Source: Colwellia sp. 75C3 (GTDB lineage Bacteria > Pseudomonadota > Gammaproteobacteria > Enterobacterales > Alteromonadaceae). Taken from it: a stretch of DNA of 39,403 nucleotides. Below the pieces are notes generated by a model. That model ran no database searches. It was not told where the DNA came from and saw nothing but the letters and a program-made list of their open reading frames with translations. The translations under genes and the position numbers were made by a program. The stretch covers positions 1-39,403 of the forward strand of contig NZ_PJAU01000038.1 of assembly GCF_002836255.1 (NCBI RefSeq), in the 5' to 3' direction. Each line of letters starts with the position of its first letter. Position 1 is the stretch's first letter. Shown here piece by piece: positions 31,401 to 39,403 of the stretch.

Positions 31401-34400
31401 TGGCGGTACCGGTGCAACTTTACTTTGCATGTAGCTAACTATTTCACCTAAGGTACGTAACTCAGCTAAATCTTCAGGGTTAAGCTCAGGTAAGTCTTCA
31501 ATGATTTCTTGTACTGCACCTAAGATTTCAACACGTTTGATAGAATCGATACCTAAGTCAGCTTCCATATCCATCGCAAGCTCTAACATTTCAGGTGGGT
31601 AACCTGTTTTATCAGCGACTACTTGCATCATCACATTCTGAATGTGGTCAAGGTCAATAGCTGGCGTTGATGTTGTTGGTACTTGTGTTACAACTTCTGC
31701 TGTAGGTAATGGCGCTACTTTGCTTTGCATGTAGCTAACTATTTCACCTAAGGTACGTAACTCAGCTAAATCTTCTGGGTTAAGCTCAGGTAAGTCTTCA
31801 ATGATTTCTTGCACTGCACCTAAGATTTCAACACGTTTGATCGAGTCGATACCTAAGTCAGCTTCCATATCCATGGCAAGCTCTAACATTTCAGGTGGGT
31901 AACCTGTTTTATCAGCAACCACTTCCATCATCACGTTTTGGATGTGGTCAAGGTCTATAGCAACTGTCGCTACTGGCGCTTCAGTTACTGCTACAGACGT
32001 TGCCACCTGTGCGATTTCTGCTGTAGGTAATGCCGCTACTTTGCTTTGCATATAGCTAACTATTTCACCTAGAGTACGTAGCTCGGCTAAATCTTCAGGG
32101 TTTAGTTCAGGTAAGTCTTCAATGATTTCTTGCACTGCACCTAAAATTTCAACACGTTTGATTGAATCAATACCAAGGTCTGCTTCCATGTCCATGCCAA
32201 GCTCTAGCATTTCAGTTGGGTAACCGGTTTTATCGGCGACTACTTCCATCATCACGTTTTGGATGTGGTCAAGGTCAATGGCAACGGTTGCTGATGGTGC
32301 TTGTGTAACTACTGATGCCGCGGGTAAAGCTTCTACTTTGCTTTGCATGTAGCTAACTATTTCACCTAAGGTACGTAACTCAGCTAAATCTTCTGGGTTT
32401 AACTCAGGTAAATCTTCAATAATTTCTTGTACCGCACCCAATATTTCAACACGTTTAATCGAGTCAATACCAAGATCAGCTTCCATATCCATACCAAGCT
32501 CTAACATTTCAGTGGGGTAACCGGTTTTATCGGCAACGACTTCCATCATCACGGTTTGAATGTGGTCTAAATCTATAGCAACTGTCGCTACTGCCGCTTG
32601 TATAACTACGGGTGCAGCTTGTGTTAAAGGGACGGCTTCAACTTTACTCTGCATGTAGCTGACTATTTCACCTAAGGTGCGTAACTCAGCTAAATCTTCA
32701 GGGTTAAGCTCAGGTAAATCGTTAATGATTTCTTGTACTGAACCTAAAATTTCAACACGTTTAATAGAATCAATGCCTAAATCGGCTTCCATATCCATGC
32801 CAAGCTCTAACATTTCAGTAGGGTAACCGGTTTTATCGGCTACTACTTCCATCATTACCGTTTGGATGTGTTCAAGGTCAATAACGGGTGCAGATGCTGT
32901 TGGCGTTGTAACAGTCGCTACTGGCGCAGCAGTTACTTTACTTTGCATGTAGCTAACTATTTCACCTAAGGTGCGTAGTTCAGCTAAATCTTCAGGGTTA
33001 AGCTCTGGCAAGTCGTTAATGATTTCTTGTACTGAACCTAAAATCTCAACACGTTTAATCGAATCAATACCTAAATCAGCTTCCATATCCATGCCAAGCT
33101 CTAACATTTCAGTAGGGTAACCGGTTTTATCAGCAACCACTTCCATCATCACGGTTTGGATACGTGCTAAATCTAATACTGGTGTCGCCGGCGTAGTAAC
33201 AGTTGCTACGGTTGCAACTACCGCAGCTTTAGATACTACAACTTGTGGAGCTACTGGCTTAGTTACTGCTGTAGCTGCTTGTTTAGCTACTTGTGAAGTT
33301 ACAGGTTTAGCTATCGCTGCCGCTTGGTTAACAACTGATGGCGCAGTAACAATGGCTACTGGCGTTTGTTGTGGCGCGTTAAGCTGTGCTGGGTTATTTG
33401 AATGCACCGTTTTAGTCAACGGTGCTTCATTCGATAACACTTTACCCGATAACATAGTCGACATTTTATCGCTTTGATTATTCAGATATTGCTCATGAAC
33501 TCGTAATGTTTGAGATTGAAAGTCGTGATACATATTCAACGTACGCTCTACACTTTCAGGTACATCGCTAGCAACCGCGGTTAGTACGCTATCAACTGTT
33601 TTCGCATAATCTTTTGGCCCTTGCATGTACTGTTCATGTACATTAAGCACTTGTTGTTGATGTTCTACAAATTGGCTGACACTACGCTCAATATCAGCAG
33701 CAACGTTATTACCGCTATTTATTAGTTGTGGACTCGGCTGACTAACTTGGGTTCCATCTGCGATAGTACCATCGGCGTTCAGATAGACAATTTTTTCAAC
33801 TTCAACAATACGTTCTACTTCAACGATTTTTTCAACAATCTTCTCTACAACGCGTTCAGGTGCAGCATGTGACGTCGCTTTTGCTTGTTTCACTACTCTG
33901 CCATCAGCTAATGCATCAGCAAATGCTTTTTCAGTTTTAGCACTAACATAAGACTTACCGGTTAATTTCATCGCTAAAGGCGACATTTTAACCGCAGCTA
34001 AAGGACGTTTTACTGCGTTGTGCGGGTCAATATCATCTAAGCTAACACCCAATACCGCAAGTTGTACCGCGGCTTGTCTTAGTTGCTTGTCTGATGATTT
34101 TTTAGCATTGGCATTAACAGCAATAGTCACGACATCGTTTTTGTCTTGTAAAATATTATCAACCAACTTAGTTAATACATTTTTAGGACCAAACTCGACA
34201 AACACACGACCACCGTCAGCGTAAATATTTTCTATTTCTTTATTAAAGTGAACCGATTCTAAAATGTGCTTTTTAAGCGCCTTTTTGATATCCGTCGCTT
34301 TATTTGAATGCGCTTTACCGGTGCCATTAGCAAAAACAGGAATTGATGGCGCAGTAAACTTGGCGCGGTCAATTGCTTGTGCAAAAGGCTTTTGAGCATG

Positions 34401-36866
34401 AGCAACTAATGGCGTATGAAAGGCTGCTGAAACCGGTAAAGGTACAACTTTAAAACCTTCTGCTGTTAGTGCTTGGGTAGCAACAACAATTTGACTGGTA
34501 ACACCGGCCACAACCACTTGATTATTCGAGTTATAGTTGGCAATAGAAATATCAGCAATGTCTTTTATAACCGCTGCAACTTTTTCCGGCTCGCCAACAA
34601 CGGCAACCATAGTACCTGCATCAAAACTGTTACTTTCATTATCGTTATCATCAGCGCTTGGCTTAGCCATGGCTTGACCACGGCTGCGTGCTAGCATCAT
34701 ATAATCTTGTTCAGATAATACACCTGCTGCCCATAATGCCGTTAATTCACCAAAACTATGACCTGCAGTGAAATCTGCTTTAAAGCCAGCTTGGGTAAAG
34801 GTTTTATACAAACCGACACTGAAGGTACCTATAGCAGGTTGAGCATGCTGTGTTAAGCGTAAAGCTTCGTCTTGCACTTTTCTTGCATCAGCGTTAAAAA
34901 CAGGAATTGGGTAACTGGTAGATGAAAGCTGTGGTAAACCGGCAGCAGAGAACTGGCTGTCCATGTCACTAGCAGCTTGCATCACTGTTGGGAAATTACA
35001 GGCTAATTCACGGCCCATATTCAGGTACTGTGAACCTTGACCTGAGAACAAAGCAACCACTTTTCCGGCTGTCGCTAAGGCAGATTTACGGTAATAAAGC
35101 CCTGTTGGTGTTGTCCAAGCTTCACTATTAGCATTAACAGAAAGCTGCTTTAATGCGATGTTGATCATGTCTACTGCTTCAAGTGCATTTTTAGCAACAA
35201 AACCACAACGTACTTCATTCGCTTCAGGTGTTGTTAACTGATGCTCAGTAACTAAGGCATTAAATACAAAAACTTGTTCATCGCTGCCTACGCTTAATTT
35301 ACTTTGCCAATTATTCAGTAAGGTAATTAATGTCGCTTCATCTTTCGCATTAAACAATAATGTTTGTGGTACTGCGTTTAATCGGTACTTACCTGCTGCT
35401 TTAGCTTGGTACTCTTCTAATACCATATGGAAATTAGTGCCACCAAAACCAAACGAGCTGATACCTGCACGACGTGGTAAACCATCTTCTCTTGGCATCC
35501 ATGGACGTGTTTCATTGTTTAAATACAGCGGGCTGTTTTCAATATCAAGCGCCGGGTTTGGCGTATCAATATTAATAGTTGCTGGTAATACTTTATGATG
35601 CAAAGCAAGTACCGCTTTAATCATACCTGCAGCGCCAGCGGCGGCTTTTGTATGACCAATTTGAGACTTAACTGAGCCCAAGGCAATATGTTGAGTAGCA
35701 TCATTGTTATGCGAGAAGTGTTTTAATAAACCACTAAACTCTGCGGCATCGCCTGCTTTAGTGCCCGTACCATGTGCTTCAATTAAACCACAGCTTTTAG
35801 GATCGAAACCGGCATCATCATAAGCACGTTTTAACGCTTTTGCTTGGCCGTCAGGTCGTGGCGCGTAAATAGATTTAAAACGACCATCGCTTGACGTACC
35901 AATACCTTTAAGCACAGCATAAATTTTGTCGCCATCACGCTCAGCATCTTCTAAACGTTTAAAGGCCATCATACCGATACCTTCACCAATCATCATGCCC
36001 TTTGAATCAACATCAAATGGGCGGATATCATCGTTAGTGGTAAATGCCGGCGTTTTCGCAAAAGACATGTACATAAATGGTGAGTTATCACAACAAACAC
36101 CACCAGAAATCATCACTTCAGAGCGGTATTCTAATAAATCAGAAACGGCTAGTTTGATGGCAGATAATGAACTGGCACATGCCGCATCAACTACGCAGTT
36201 AGTACCACCAAAATCAAAACGATTAGCAATACGACCGGCAATAACATTACCTAACATGCCAGGGAACGAGTTTTCTTCCCAGCCGATGTAAGCTTTTTTG
36301 AATTTTTCAATGATCATCGCGCGATCTTCAGCATCAACGCCTGACGCTTTTAATACTTTTTCAAGTACTGGCCCTTGCAAGCGAGACGTTAATGGCGCAA
36401 TTTGCTTTTGTCCGCCACCGACACCTAGCGTAATACCGACTTTGTCACGGTCATAACCAGAGCCGTCACCAATGCCTGCATCGTTAAGTACTTCACGCGC
36501 AACCACTAAAGACAATAACTGAGAAATATCGGTTAACTCTAAAATGTTTGGCGGTAAACCAAACTCCATTGGGTCAAAATCTATTTCAGGTAAAAAGCCA
36601 CCACGTTTACAATAGGTTTTATCTTTTACTGTTGGGTCACTATCGTAATATTCATCGGTGTCCCACTGACTTTTAGGCACATCTTTAATGCCATTAACTG
36701 ACTCAAAAATGTTATCCCAGTAATCTTCTAAGTTTTTCGCATCAGCAAAAATAGAAGCCATGCCAACAATCGCGATTGGACATTCTTGAAGACGTGAATT
36801 AAAGGTTTTTTCGTCTGCTTCACTCAACACTGGGTTATTAGCTGTGGGTTGTTGCTTTTTAGTCAT
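28500..36866 (-). CDS. pfaA: PfaA, multidomain PUFA synthase with six tandem ACPs
   Basis: The protein is 2788 residues. KS: DAACASSLSA with Cys near 229 and EAHGTGTKAGD. Malonyl acyltransferase: FSGQGSQYLNMG, then GHSFGELTALWAAG (Ser near 705). A VEK-repeat linker lies at about 1003-1030. Six ACPs span about 1235-1840, each with LGIDSIKRVEILG (Ser phosphopantetheinylated by PfaE); the copies differ at only a few residues. Ketoreductase: VSGGAKGVTAHC near 2142 and FSSAAGFYGNPGQSDYSIAND near 2335. The C-terminal hot-dog dehydratase-like domain has FLADHVIGDDQVLPTVC near 2470. It extends, reduces and carries the growing chain in the cytoplasm. It is first in the pfaABC operon, 65 bp after pfaR. 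Confidence 0.97.
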   Translation of the reverse strand: MTKKQQPTANNPVLSEADEKTFNSRLQECPIAIVGMASIFADAKNLEDYWDNIFESVNGIKDVPKSQWDTDEYYDSDPTVKDKTYCKRGGFLPEIDFDPMEFGLPPNILELTDISQLLSLVVAREVLNDAGIGDGSGYDRDKVGITLGVGGGQKQIAPLTSRLQGPVLEKVLKASGVDAEDRAMIIEKFKKAYIGWEENSFPGMLGNVIAGRIANRFDFGGTNCVVDAACASSLSAIKLAVSDLLEYRSEVMISGGVCCDNSPFMYMSFAKTPAFTTNDDIRPFDVDSKGMMIGEGIGMMAFKRLEDAERDGDKIYAVLKGIGTSSDGRFKSIYAPRPDGQAKALKRAYDDAGFDPKSCGLIEAHGTGTKAGDAAEFSGLLKHFSHNNDATQHIALGSVKSQIGHTKAAAGAAGMIKAVLALHHKVLPATINIDTPNPALDIENSPLYLNNETRPWMPREDGLPRRAGISSFGFGGTNFHMVLEEYQAKAAGKYRLNAVPQTLLFNAKDEATLITLLNNWQSKLSVGSDEQVFVFNALVTEHQLTTPEANEVRCGFVAKNALEAVDMINIALKQLSVNANSEAWTTPTGLYYRKSALATAGKVVALFSGQGSQYLNMGRELACNFPTVMQAASDMDSQFSAAGLPQLSSTSYPIPVFNADARKVQDEALRLTQHAQPAIGTFSVGLYKTFTQAGFKADFTAGHSFGELTALWAAGVLSEQDYMMLARSRGQAMAKPSADDNDNESNSFDAGTMVAVVGEPEKVAAVIKDIADISIANYNSNNQVVVAGVTSQIVVATQALTAEGFKVVPLPVSAAFHTPLVAHAQKPFAQAIDRAKFTAPSIPVFANGTGKAHSNKATDIKKALKKHILESVHFNKEIENIYADGGRVFVEFGPKNVLTKLVDNILQDKNDVVTIAVNANAKKSSDKQLRQAAVQLAVLGVSLDDIDPHNAVKRPLAAVKMSPLAMKLTGKSYVSAKTEKAFADALADGRVVKQAKATSHAAPERVVEKIVEKIVEVERIVEVEKIVYLNADGTIADGTQVSQPSPQLINSGNNVAADIERSVSQFVEHQQQVLNVHEQYMQGPKDYAKTVDSVLTAVASDVPESVERTLNMYHDFQSQTLRVHEQYLNNQSDKMSTMLSGKVLSNEAPLTKTVHSNNPAQLNAPQQTPVAIVTAPSVVNQAAAIAKPVTSQVAKQAATAVTKPVAPQVVVSKAAVVATVATVTTPATPVLDLARIQTVMMEVVADKTGYPTEMLELGMDMEADLGIDSIKRVEILGSVQEIINDLPELNPEDLAELRTLGEIVSYMQSKVTAAPVATVTTPTASAPVIDLEHIQTVMMEVVADKTGYPTEMLELGMDMEADLGIDSIKRVEILGSVQEIINDLPELNPEDLAELRTLGEIVSYMQSKVEAVPLTQAAPVVIQAAVATVAIDLDHIQTVMMEVVADKTGYPTEMLELGMDMEADLGIDSIKRVEILGAVQEIIEDLPELNPEDLAELRTLGEIVSYMQSKVEALPAASVVTQAPSATVAIDLDHIQNVMMEVVADKTGYPTEMLELGMDMEADLGIDSIKRVEILGAVQEIIEDLPELNPEDLAELRTLGEIVSYMQSKVAALPTAEIAQVATSVAVTEAPVATVAIDLDHIQNVMMEVVADKTGYPPEMLELAMDMEADLGIDSIKRVEILGAVQEIIEDLPELNPEDLAELRTLGEIVSYMQSKVAPLPTAEVVTQVPTTSTPAIDLDHIQNVMMQVVADKTGYPPEMLELAMDMEADLGIDSIKRVEILGAVQEIIEDLPELNPEDLAELRTLGEIVSYMQSKVAPVPPTTPTPPTSPSSSKTVATEKSVTSISTVIADPAPSAVVALQALSSVTKIVQDFNVNGHTEQPNALVVDDGSGAAVAVSSKLLKEGWQVTVLKPNWLVASSKKTFNKAVNLVEIGSNDKTVDEEQVKKLLEQHAQLDAVIYLQAKNTVNSIDNIEYAEAAKQGLMLAFVLAKLCQVKSAKVARASFVVVTRQGGTLGFTNTGSAGEQNIKADLHADLVQGGLGGLVKTLSHEWRASDTDLGVFCRVIDLSAKLAADKAATIICDELLDINTSLIEVAHDTDNLSQNLGKRLTLVGVKTDSYALEQKVTLDSDSIDSNSVFLVSGGAKGVTAHCVIEIAKQHKAKFILLGRSPLLESEAENSEDRGTEPSWANGHHDEVALKKAAMQVLIASGEKPTPVKVTQFVRPILANREIVQTLTAIKAAGGHAQYVAADVTDSQSVSDAVAPALAALAGTSAAPLSITGIIHGAGVLADKFIEQKTLAEFDAVYRTKIDGLLSLMAVCQPENIKHLVLFSSAAGFYGNPGQSDYSIANDILNKTAYRFKAQHPNAQVLSFNWGPWDGGMVTPELKRMFNARGVYIIPLDAGAKLLVSELNANTNRCAQILVGNDLSKSPENNEEKAAQGSSLKKSQVSRLSARVIKTLQATNNTFLADHVIGDDQVLPTVCAIAWMSDAAQSVYSEYVYQGINDYKLFKGVTFDKETLAKHESKDFFIDMQIDMNSQVDGGDTLLIDSKISSVNDAGKIVFHYSGQVVLVSKTTLPTEIASSAALSVVNGVADKLTAITASEAKALYQNGTLFHGESLQGITQVIECDENGLLLGCKVPEVAQHKQGDFPISTSHNTAGNIFANDLAYQAMLVWVKRELGLGSLPSSTQAWHVHAQVELGQTFYLQLKVVQSSPKGRSEGNRRGKLVADINFISENGLLLAEMKSAKVTASDSLNDMFLPAISVTKVDNSNDDAVVEKAEGMAK
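31430..33180 (-). repeat. Six near-identical ACP-coding tandem repeats in pfaA
   Basis: Units of about 295-320 bp carry the conserved block from IQTVMMEVVADKTGYP to IVSYMQSKV, separated by Ala/Pro/Val/Thr linkers of variable length. N-terminal units 1-2 share SVQEIIND. Units 3-6 share AVQEIIED. Units 5-6 alone have PPEMLELAMD. High DNA identity makes the stretch prone to unequal crossover. Confidence 0.95.
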
Positions 36867-36931
36867 TGTGGTTACTCTAAAGTTATATTTTTTGTATTGT
36901 TTGGTTGCATTTCCGCTATTCGTTTAGGTAG

Positions 36932-37804
36932 CTACTCTGTTTCAGTATCAGACCCGTGAAAGTTTTTCGAGGAGAACGTGGAAGTTGCCTCATCAGGACT
37001 TTCATTTAATAAACGAAAACGACTTAAGAATTCATTGTAATTACCCGCTAATATTCGGCGGATATGAAAAGGCGCTTTAGTGAGTACGTAGCTCATGTAA
37101 CGGCTAGCGGCTTCACTTTCATTGCCATCGTAAATATCGACATAGACCCAACTTGACGTTGGATCATTAGCAATTAATAAACGGCATTTATTCTGTTGTT
37201 CTTTAGACTTTGCTGAAAAATCTGGAATTTGGGTTACTTTTACTTGCACCACTTCATCTTCATTTAGGCTGTTAGCGCGATTCAATACTTCACGCATTGC
37301 TTTGGGGGAAATATCTGAAGTGAGTTGTTGATGAGCTTGGGTATCTTCTAGTACTACGCGTACTGTTTCTGGCGCTGTTGGTGATGCATCGGCATCATAA
37401 CTCTCGTCGCTACCTTCCATGTCGCCCTGCATATCAGTTAAACGAGAAACACCATGACGCTTTAAGCATCGTTGTAAACCTGCACGAGACACATTGGCAT
37501 TAATAAATTGCTTACACACAGCAAGCAATTCATCAAGGGATAGTAATAAGCGTGTTCTCAGTTCAACCACAACATACTCTTGTGCTTCACTTAAAGTGGT
37601 ATTTAGCTGCTTAGGCACGTGGGACGCATCGCTAAGGGATTCTCGTTTACGCCATTTACGGACGGTAGATTCTGAAACTTTTAATAACCGTGCAAGCACA
37701 GCCGTAGGTAAGTCAGATTCATGGATGAATGCGCGCATCTCCGGTGTGGTAGTGGCGTTGGCATGTTGAGTGGAAGTACTTTTAGCCTGTTTGCTCATTT
37801 TCAT
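36932..37804 (-). CDS. pfaR: PfaR-like regulator, derived from an IS481/IS3-type transposase
   Basis: The 290-residue protein lies where pfaR is found, just upstream of pfaA. Residues about 28-60 form a helix-turn-helix (LPTAVLARLLKVSESTVRKWRKRE). A second helical region, SLDELLAVCKQFINANVSRAGLQRCLKRHG, follows. The C-terminal RLLIANDPTSSWVYVDIYDG...ILAGNYNEF aligns by eye with an IS481-type rve core, keeping the first Asp. The second Asp (normally TDNG) is AGNY and the Glu region is absent, so it cannot transpose. It presumably regulates pfaABC(D). ATG 37798 (GGA five bases upstream) may be the true start. Confidence 0.85.
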   Translation of the reverse strand: MKMSKQAKSTSTQHANATTTPEMRAFIHESDLPTAVLARLLKVSESTVRKWRKRESLSDASHVPKQLNTTLSEAQEYVVVELRTRLLLSLDELLAVCKQFINANVSRAGLQRCLKRHGVSRLTDMQGDMEGSDESYDADASPTAPETVRVVLEDTQAHQQLTSDISPKAMREVLNRANSLNEDEVVQVKVTQIPDFSAKSKEQQNKCRLLIANDPTSSWVYVDIYDGNESEAASRYMSYVLTKAPFHIRRILAGNYNEFLSRFRLLNESPDEATSTFSSKNFHGSDTETE

Positions 37805-38195
37805 CCGTTTATTATTTTAGGTAAATAACTCTTCGTAAATCACTTCCCGTAGACAGGCAGCCGTTCATTTCACAAAAAACAAAGGCGCATTAACGATATA
37901 ACGCGGCTAATATACACAGGTTTCAAACCCAACACAATCACCCGAGACAAGCTTTACCCATTTATAGACTAAGGTATTAACTCATCTGTTCGACCAGTTG
38001 GCAAGATATCGGTACTATCACAACATATTCACCCTAAATAGTGGACGTTAACAGCAACTAGTCTTTTAAATTTATAATAATTAATTTTAAAAAGTTTCAT
38101 AAAAACAAATTACCCTCGCACTCTTTATGATAAAATATCGTCTCATCAAGCATTAATCACCCGTTAAATAAGCAATACAAGCTACCGATACTTCT
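37805..38195. promoter_or_regulatory. Divergent pfaR/pfaE intergenic region
   Basis: This 391-bp AT-rich gap has no ORF and must hold promoters for both divergent genes. A possible pfaE promoter is TTAACA (38048-38053) with TATAAT (38073-38078), but the 19-bp spacing is long. No clear operator palindrome or riboswitch is visible. Confidence 0.4.
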
Positions 38196-39044
38196 ATGAA
38201 TTTTTTTTCTCAATCTGACCTTTCTACTCGATCAAAAAAGCAACTAACCCTAGCGAGCAACGAAATTCATCTATGGATGACCAAGCCAGAAGAGTTACTG
38301 GGTAATGATGAATTGTTAGCAACCTACTCAACATTACTCACCAGTACAGAATTAGCTAAACAGCAACGCTATAAATTCGCTAAAGACAGGCACGATGCGT
38401 TGATTACTCGTGCGTTCATACGTGATTTATTAAGCTATTATGCTGATCTATCACCGCAAGATTGGCAGTTTGAAAAAGGATCTAAAGACAAACCTGAAGT
38501 GATTAATTGCCCATTGCCAATACGTTTTAATATTAGTCATACAAAGAATCTAATTATTTGTGCAGTAACCCTTGAAGATGATATTGGCTGTGATGTAGAA
38601 AATACTGGGAGGAGTAATGATGTATTGGCTATTGCTGAACGTTATTTTTCCCCGAAAGAAAGCACTGAACTTTTCGCACTGCCTGAAGCAGAGCAACGAC
38701 ATCGTTTTTTTGATTATTGGACCTTAAAAGAATCCTATATCAAAGCCTGGGGGTTAGGCTTAGCAATACCGCTTACCGACTTTAGCTTCAATATCAACGA
38801 TACAGAACAACACTATAAAAACTTGTTTACCATCAAGCAGGATATTAGCCTAAGCTTTGCCCAGCATAGAGTTGATGAACCACAAATTTGGCGTAGCTGG
38901 TTAATTTACCCATCAGCAGCCATAGATAAAAAACAAGAACATCGTATTGCTTTATCTTTGAGAACTAAGGCCGATAATCAAAAGACTGATTACCAATTAC
39001 GCTTTTTTGATACCCTGCCCTTACTTGGTTATCAAGAAATATAG
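38196..39044 (+). CDS. pfaE: PfaE, Sfp-type 4'-phosphopantetheinyl transferase
   Basis: The 282-residue protein transfers phosphopantetheine from CoA to the serine of the PfaA ACPs, without which the synthase is inactive. Sfp-type signatures are present: KDKPEVINCPLPIRFNISHT at about residues 94-113, EDDIGCDVEN (metal-binding Asp/Glu) at about 127-136, and FDYWTLKESYIKAWGLGL at about 171-188. The length and adjacency to pfaA-D fit PfaE rather than a siderophore-associated enzyme. The ATG at 38196 lacks a strong ribosome binding site. It is transcribed away from pfaR and is followed by an intrinsic terminator. Confidence 0.95.
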   Translation: MNFFSQSDLSTRSKKQLTLASNEIHLWMTKPEELLGNDELLATYSTLLTSTELAKQQRYKFAKDRHDALITRAFIRDLLSYYADLSPQDWQFEKGSKDKPEVINCPLPIRFNISHTKNLIICAVTLEDDIGCDVENTGRSNDVLAIAERYFSPKESTELFALPEAEQRHRFFDYWTLKESYIKAWGLGLAIPLTDFSFNINDTEQHYKNLFTIKQDISLSFAQHRVDEPQIWRSWLIYPSAAIDKKQEHRIALSLRTKADNQKTDYQLRFFDTLPLLGYQEI

Positions 39045-39062
39045 CGGTAAATATTTATTTAC

Positions 39063-39203
39063 TCATTCACAGTCTCTGATTATTACAGGACCATAACATA
39101 GGTGAGTATTTTCATTTTCAGCGATGTTTTTTAAAACTCTGATATAGGAGTTAACCAGAAAGTGATCCACCTTAAAGTTGTACTTTTCTTCTGGTGATTT
39201 CAT
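39063..39203 (-). CDS. Possible 46-residue protein, unknown
   Basis: A frame opens at 39203 with MKSPEEKYNFKVDHFL and ends CYGPVIIRDCE at a TGA at 39063-39065. It has balanced polar and hydrophobic composition unlike random AT-rich frames, but only a weak ribosome binding site. It converges on pfaE 18 bp away. It is a small gene, the remains of one, or chance. Confidence 0.25.
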   Translation of the reverse strand: MKSPEEKYNFKVDHFLVNSYIRVLKNIAENENTHLCYGPVIIRDCE

Positions 39204-39222
39204 CCCATACCCAGCTTTAACT

Positions 39223-39255
39223 AAACGCGATTGAGATAACTAAGTCGCGTTTTTT
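39223..39255 (+). terminator. Intrinsic terminator downstream of pfaE
   Basis: AAACGCGA (39223-39230) pairs with TCGCGTTT (39245-39252) around a 14-base loop, and the T-run continues to 39255. It is the clearest rho-independent terminator in the window, 180 bp after pfaE. Confidence 0.85.
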
Positions 39256-39336
39256 GATCCAGAGAGTAAGTAGTTTAATCGGTTTTAATATAGAGTATTT
39301 TAATAGCAAAATAGTCTTAACGTTTACTTTGAGATT

Positions 39337-39403
39337 AACTGTACATACATAAGGGGTATCCCTCTAGCTCCACAAGGCGTAAAGTGTTCTTATGGAGCTA
39401 ATC
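39337..39403 (-). repeat. Right copy of window-terminal inverted repeat
   Basis: 39349-39403 is the exact reverse complement of 2-56, and the match extends with three mismatches to 39337. The same 12-bp hairpin is present (arms 39365-39376 and 39389-39400). Nothing recognisable lies between the pfaE terminator and this repeat. Confidence 0.9.

Noticed and set aside
31430..33180. Regular ~300-bp repeats that could look like a CRISPR or satellite array
   Set aside because: They are in frame within pfaA and each encodes an ACP with the LGIDSIKRVEILG serine motif.
1..39403. tRNA, rRNA or riboswitch genes
   Set aside because: No cloverleaf with a conserved T-arm, no rRNA segments and no recognisable riboswitch were found by eye; covariance models were not available.

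Overview
The window is low-GC DNA from a marine gammaproteobacterium of the Alteromonadales, most likely Colwellia or a close relative. The main reason is a complete pfa polyunsaturated fatty acid synthase locus. The long PfaB and six-ACP PfaA fit the DHA-type systems of Colwellia and Moritella. The genus is an inference from gene content; no search was run.

Layout. (1) Positions 2-68 and 39337-39403 are inverted copies of one palindromic repeat, 55 bp of it perfect, so the whole window sits between inverted repeats. (2) About 484-9417 is an integron gene-cassette array. Fifteen small plus-strand cassettes are separated by attC sites of roughly 80-110 bp. In most cassettes the 3' R'' box is complementary to the cassette's own first bases, which is the diagnostic mark of a circularisable cassette. 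No integrase gene lies in the window, so this is either the distal part of a longer integron or an integrase-less cluster. Cargo includes small membrane proteins, lipoproteins, a TonB_C-like lipoprotein, an RDD protein, a GNAT acetyltransferase, a VOC protein, a DUF2798 protein and an alpha/beta-hydrolase fold protein that lacks its serine. (3) At 9408-14733 a minus-strand class III nucleotide cyclase, apparently starting at AUU, is followed by five plus-strand genes (degenerate esterase, LysE exporter, GNAT, unknown, PhzF). Each of the five is preceded by a decayed attC 3' end, so the array probably once reached about 13.9 kb. (4) 14789-17036 holds a YkgJ zinc/iron cluster protein, a RibD_C/DHFR-like protein, a VanZ-like protein overlapping a CHMI-like tautomerase, and a small unknown gene downstream of pfaD.

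(5) 17105-39044 is the pfa locus. Reading on the minus strand: pfaR (a regulator apparently derived from a DDE transposase), pfaA (KS-MAT-6xACP-KR-DH), pfaB (AT), pfaC (KS-CLF-DH-DH), then about 940 bp of palindromic repeats around a small GIY-YIG nuclease gene, then pfaD (enoyl reductase). pfaE, the phosphopantetheinyl transferase that activates the PfaA ACPs, is divergent from pfaR and ends in a clear intrinsic terminator. Together PfaA-E build long-chain polyunsaturated acyl chains iteratively on the tandem ACPs, independently of aerobic desaturases. pfaA and pfaB abut as TAA-ATG and pfaC follows 15 bp later, so these three form one operon. pfaD is physically separated by the repeat/nuclease insertion and probably needs its own promoter or long readthrough.

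The least-explained items are the GIY-YIG gene embedded in palindromic repeats inside the pfa locus, the mirrored repeats at the window ends, the eroding tail of the cassette array, and the AUU-started cyclase.
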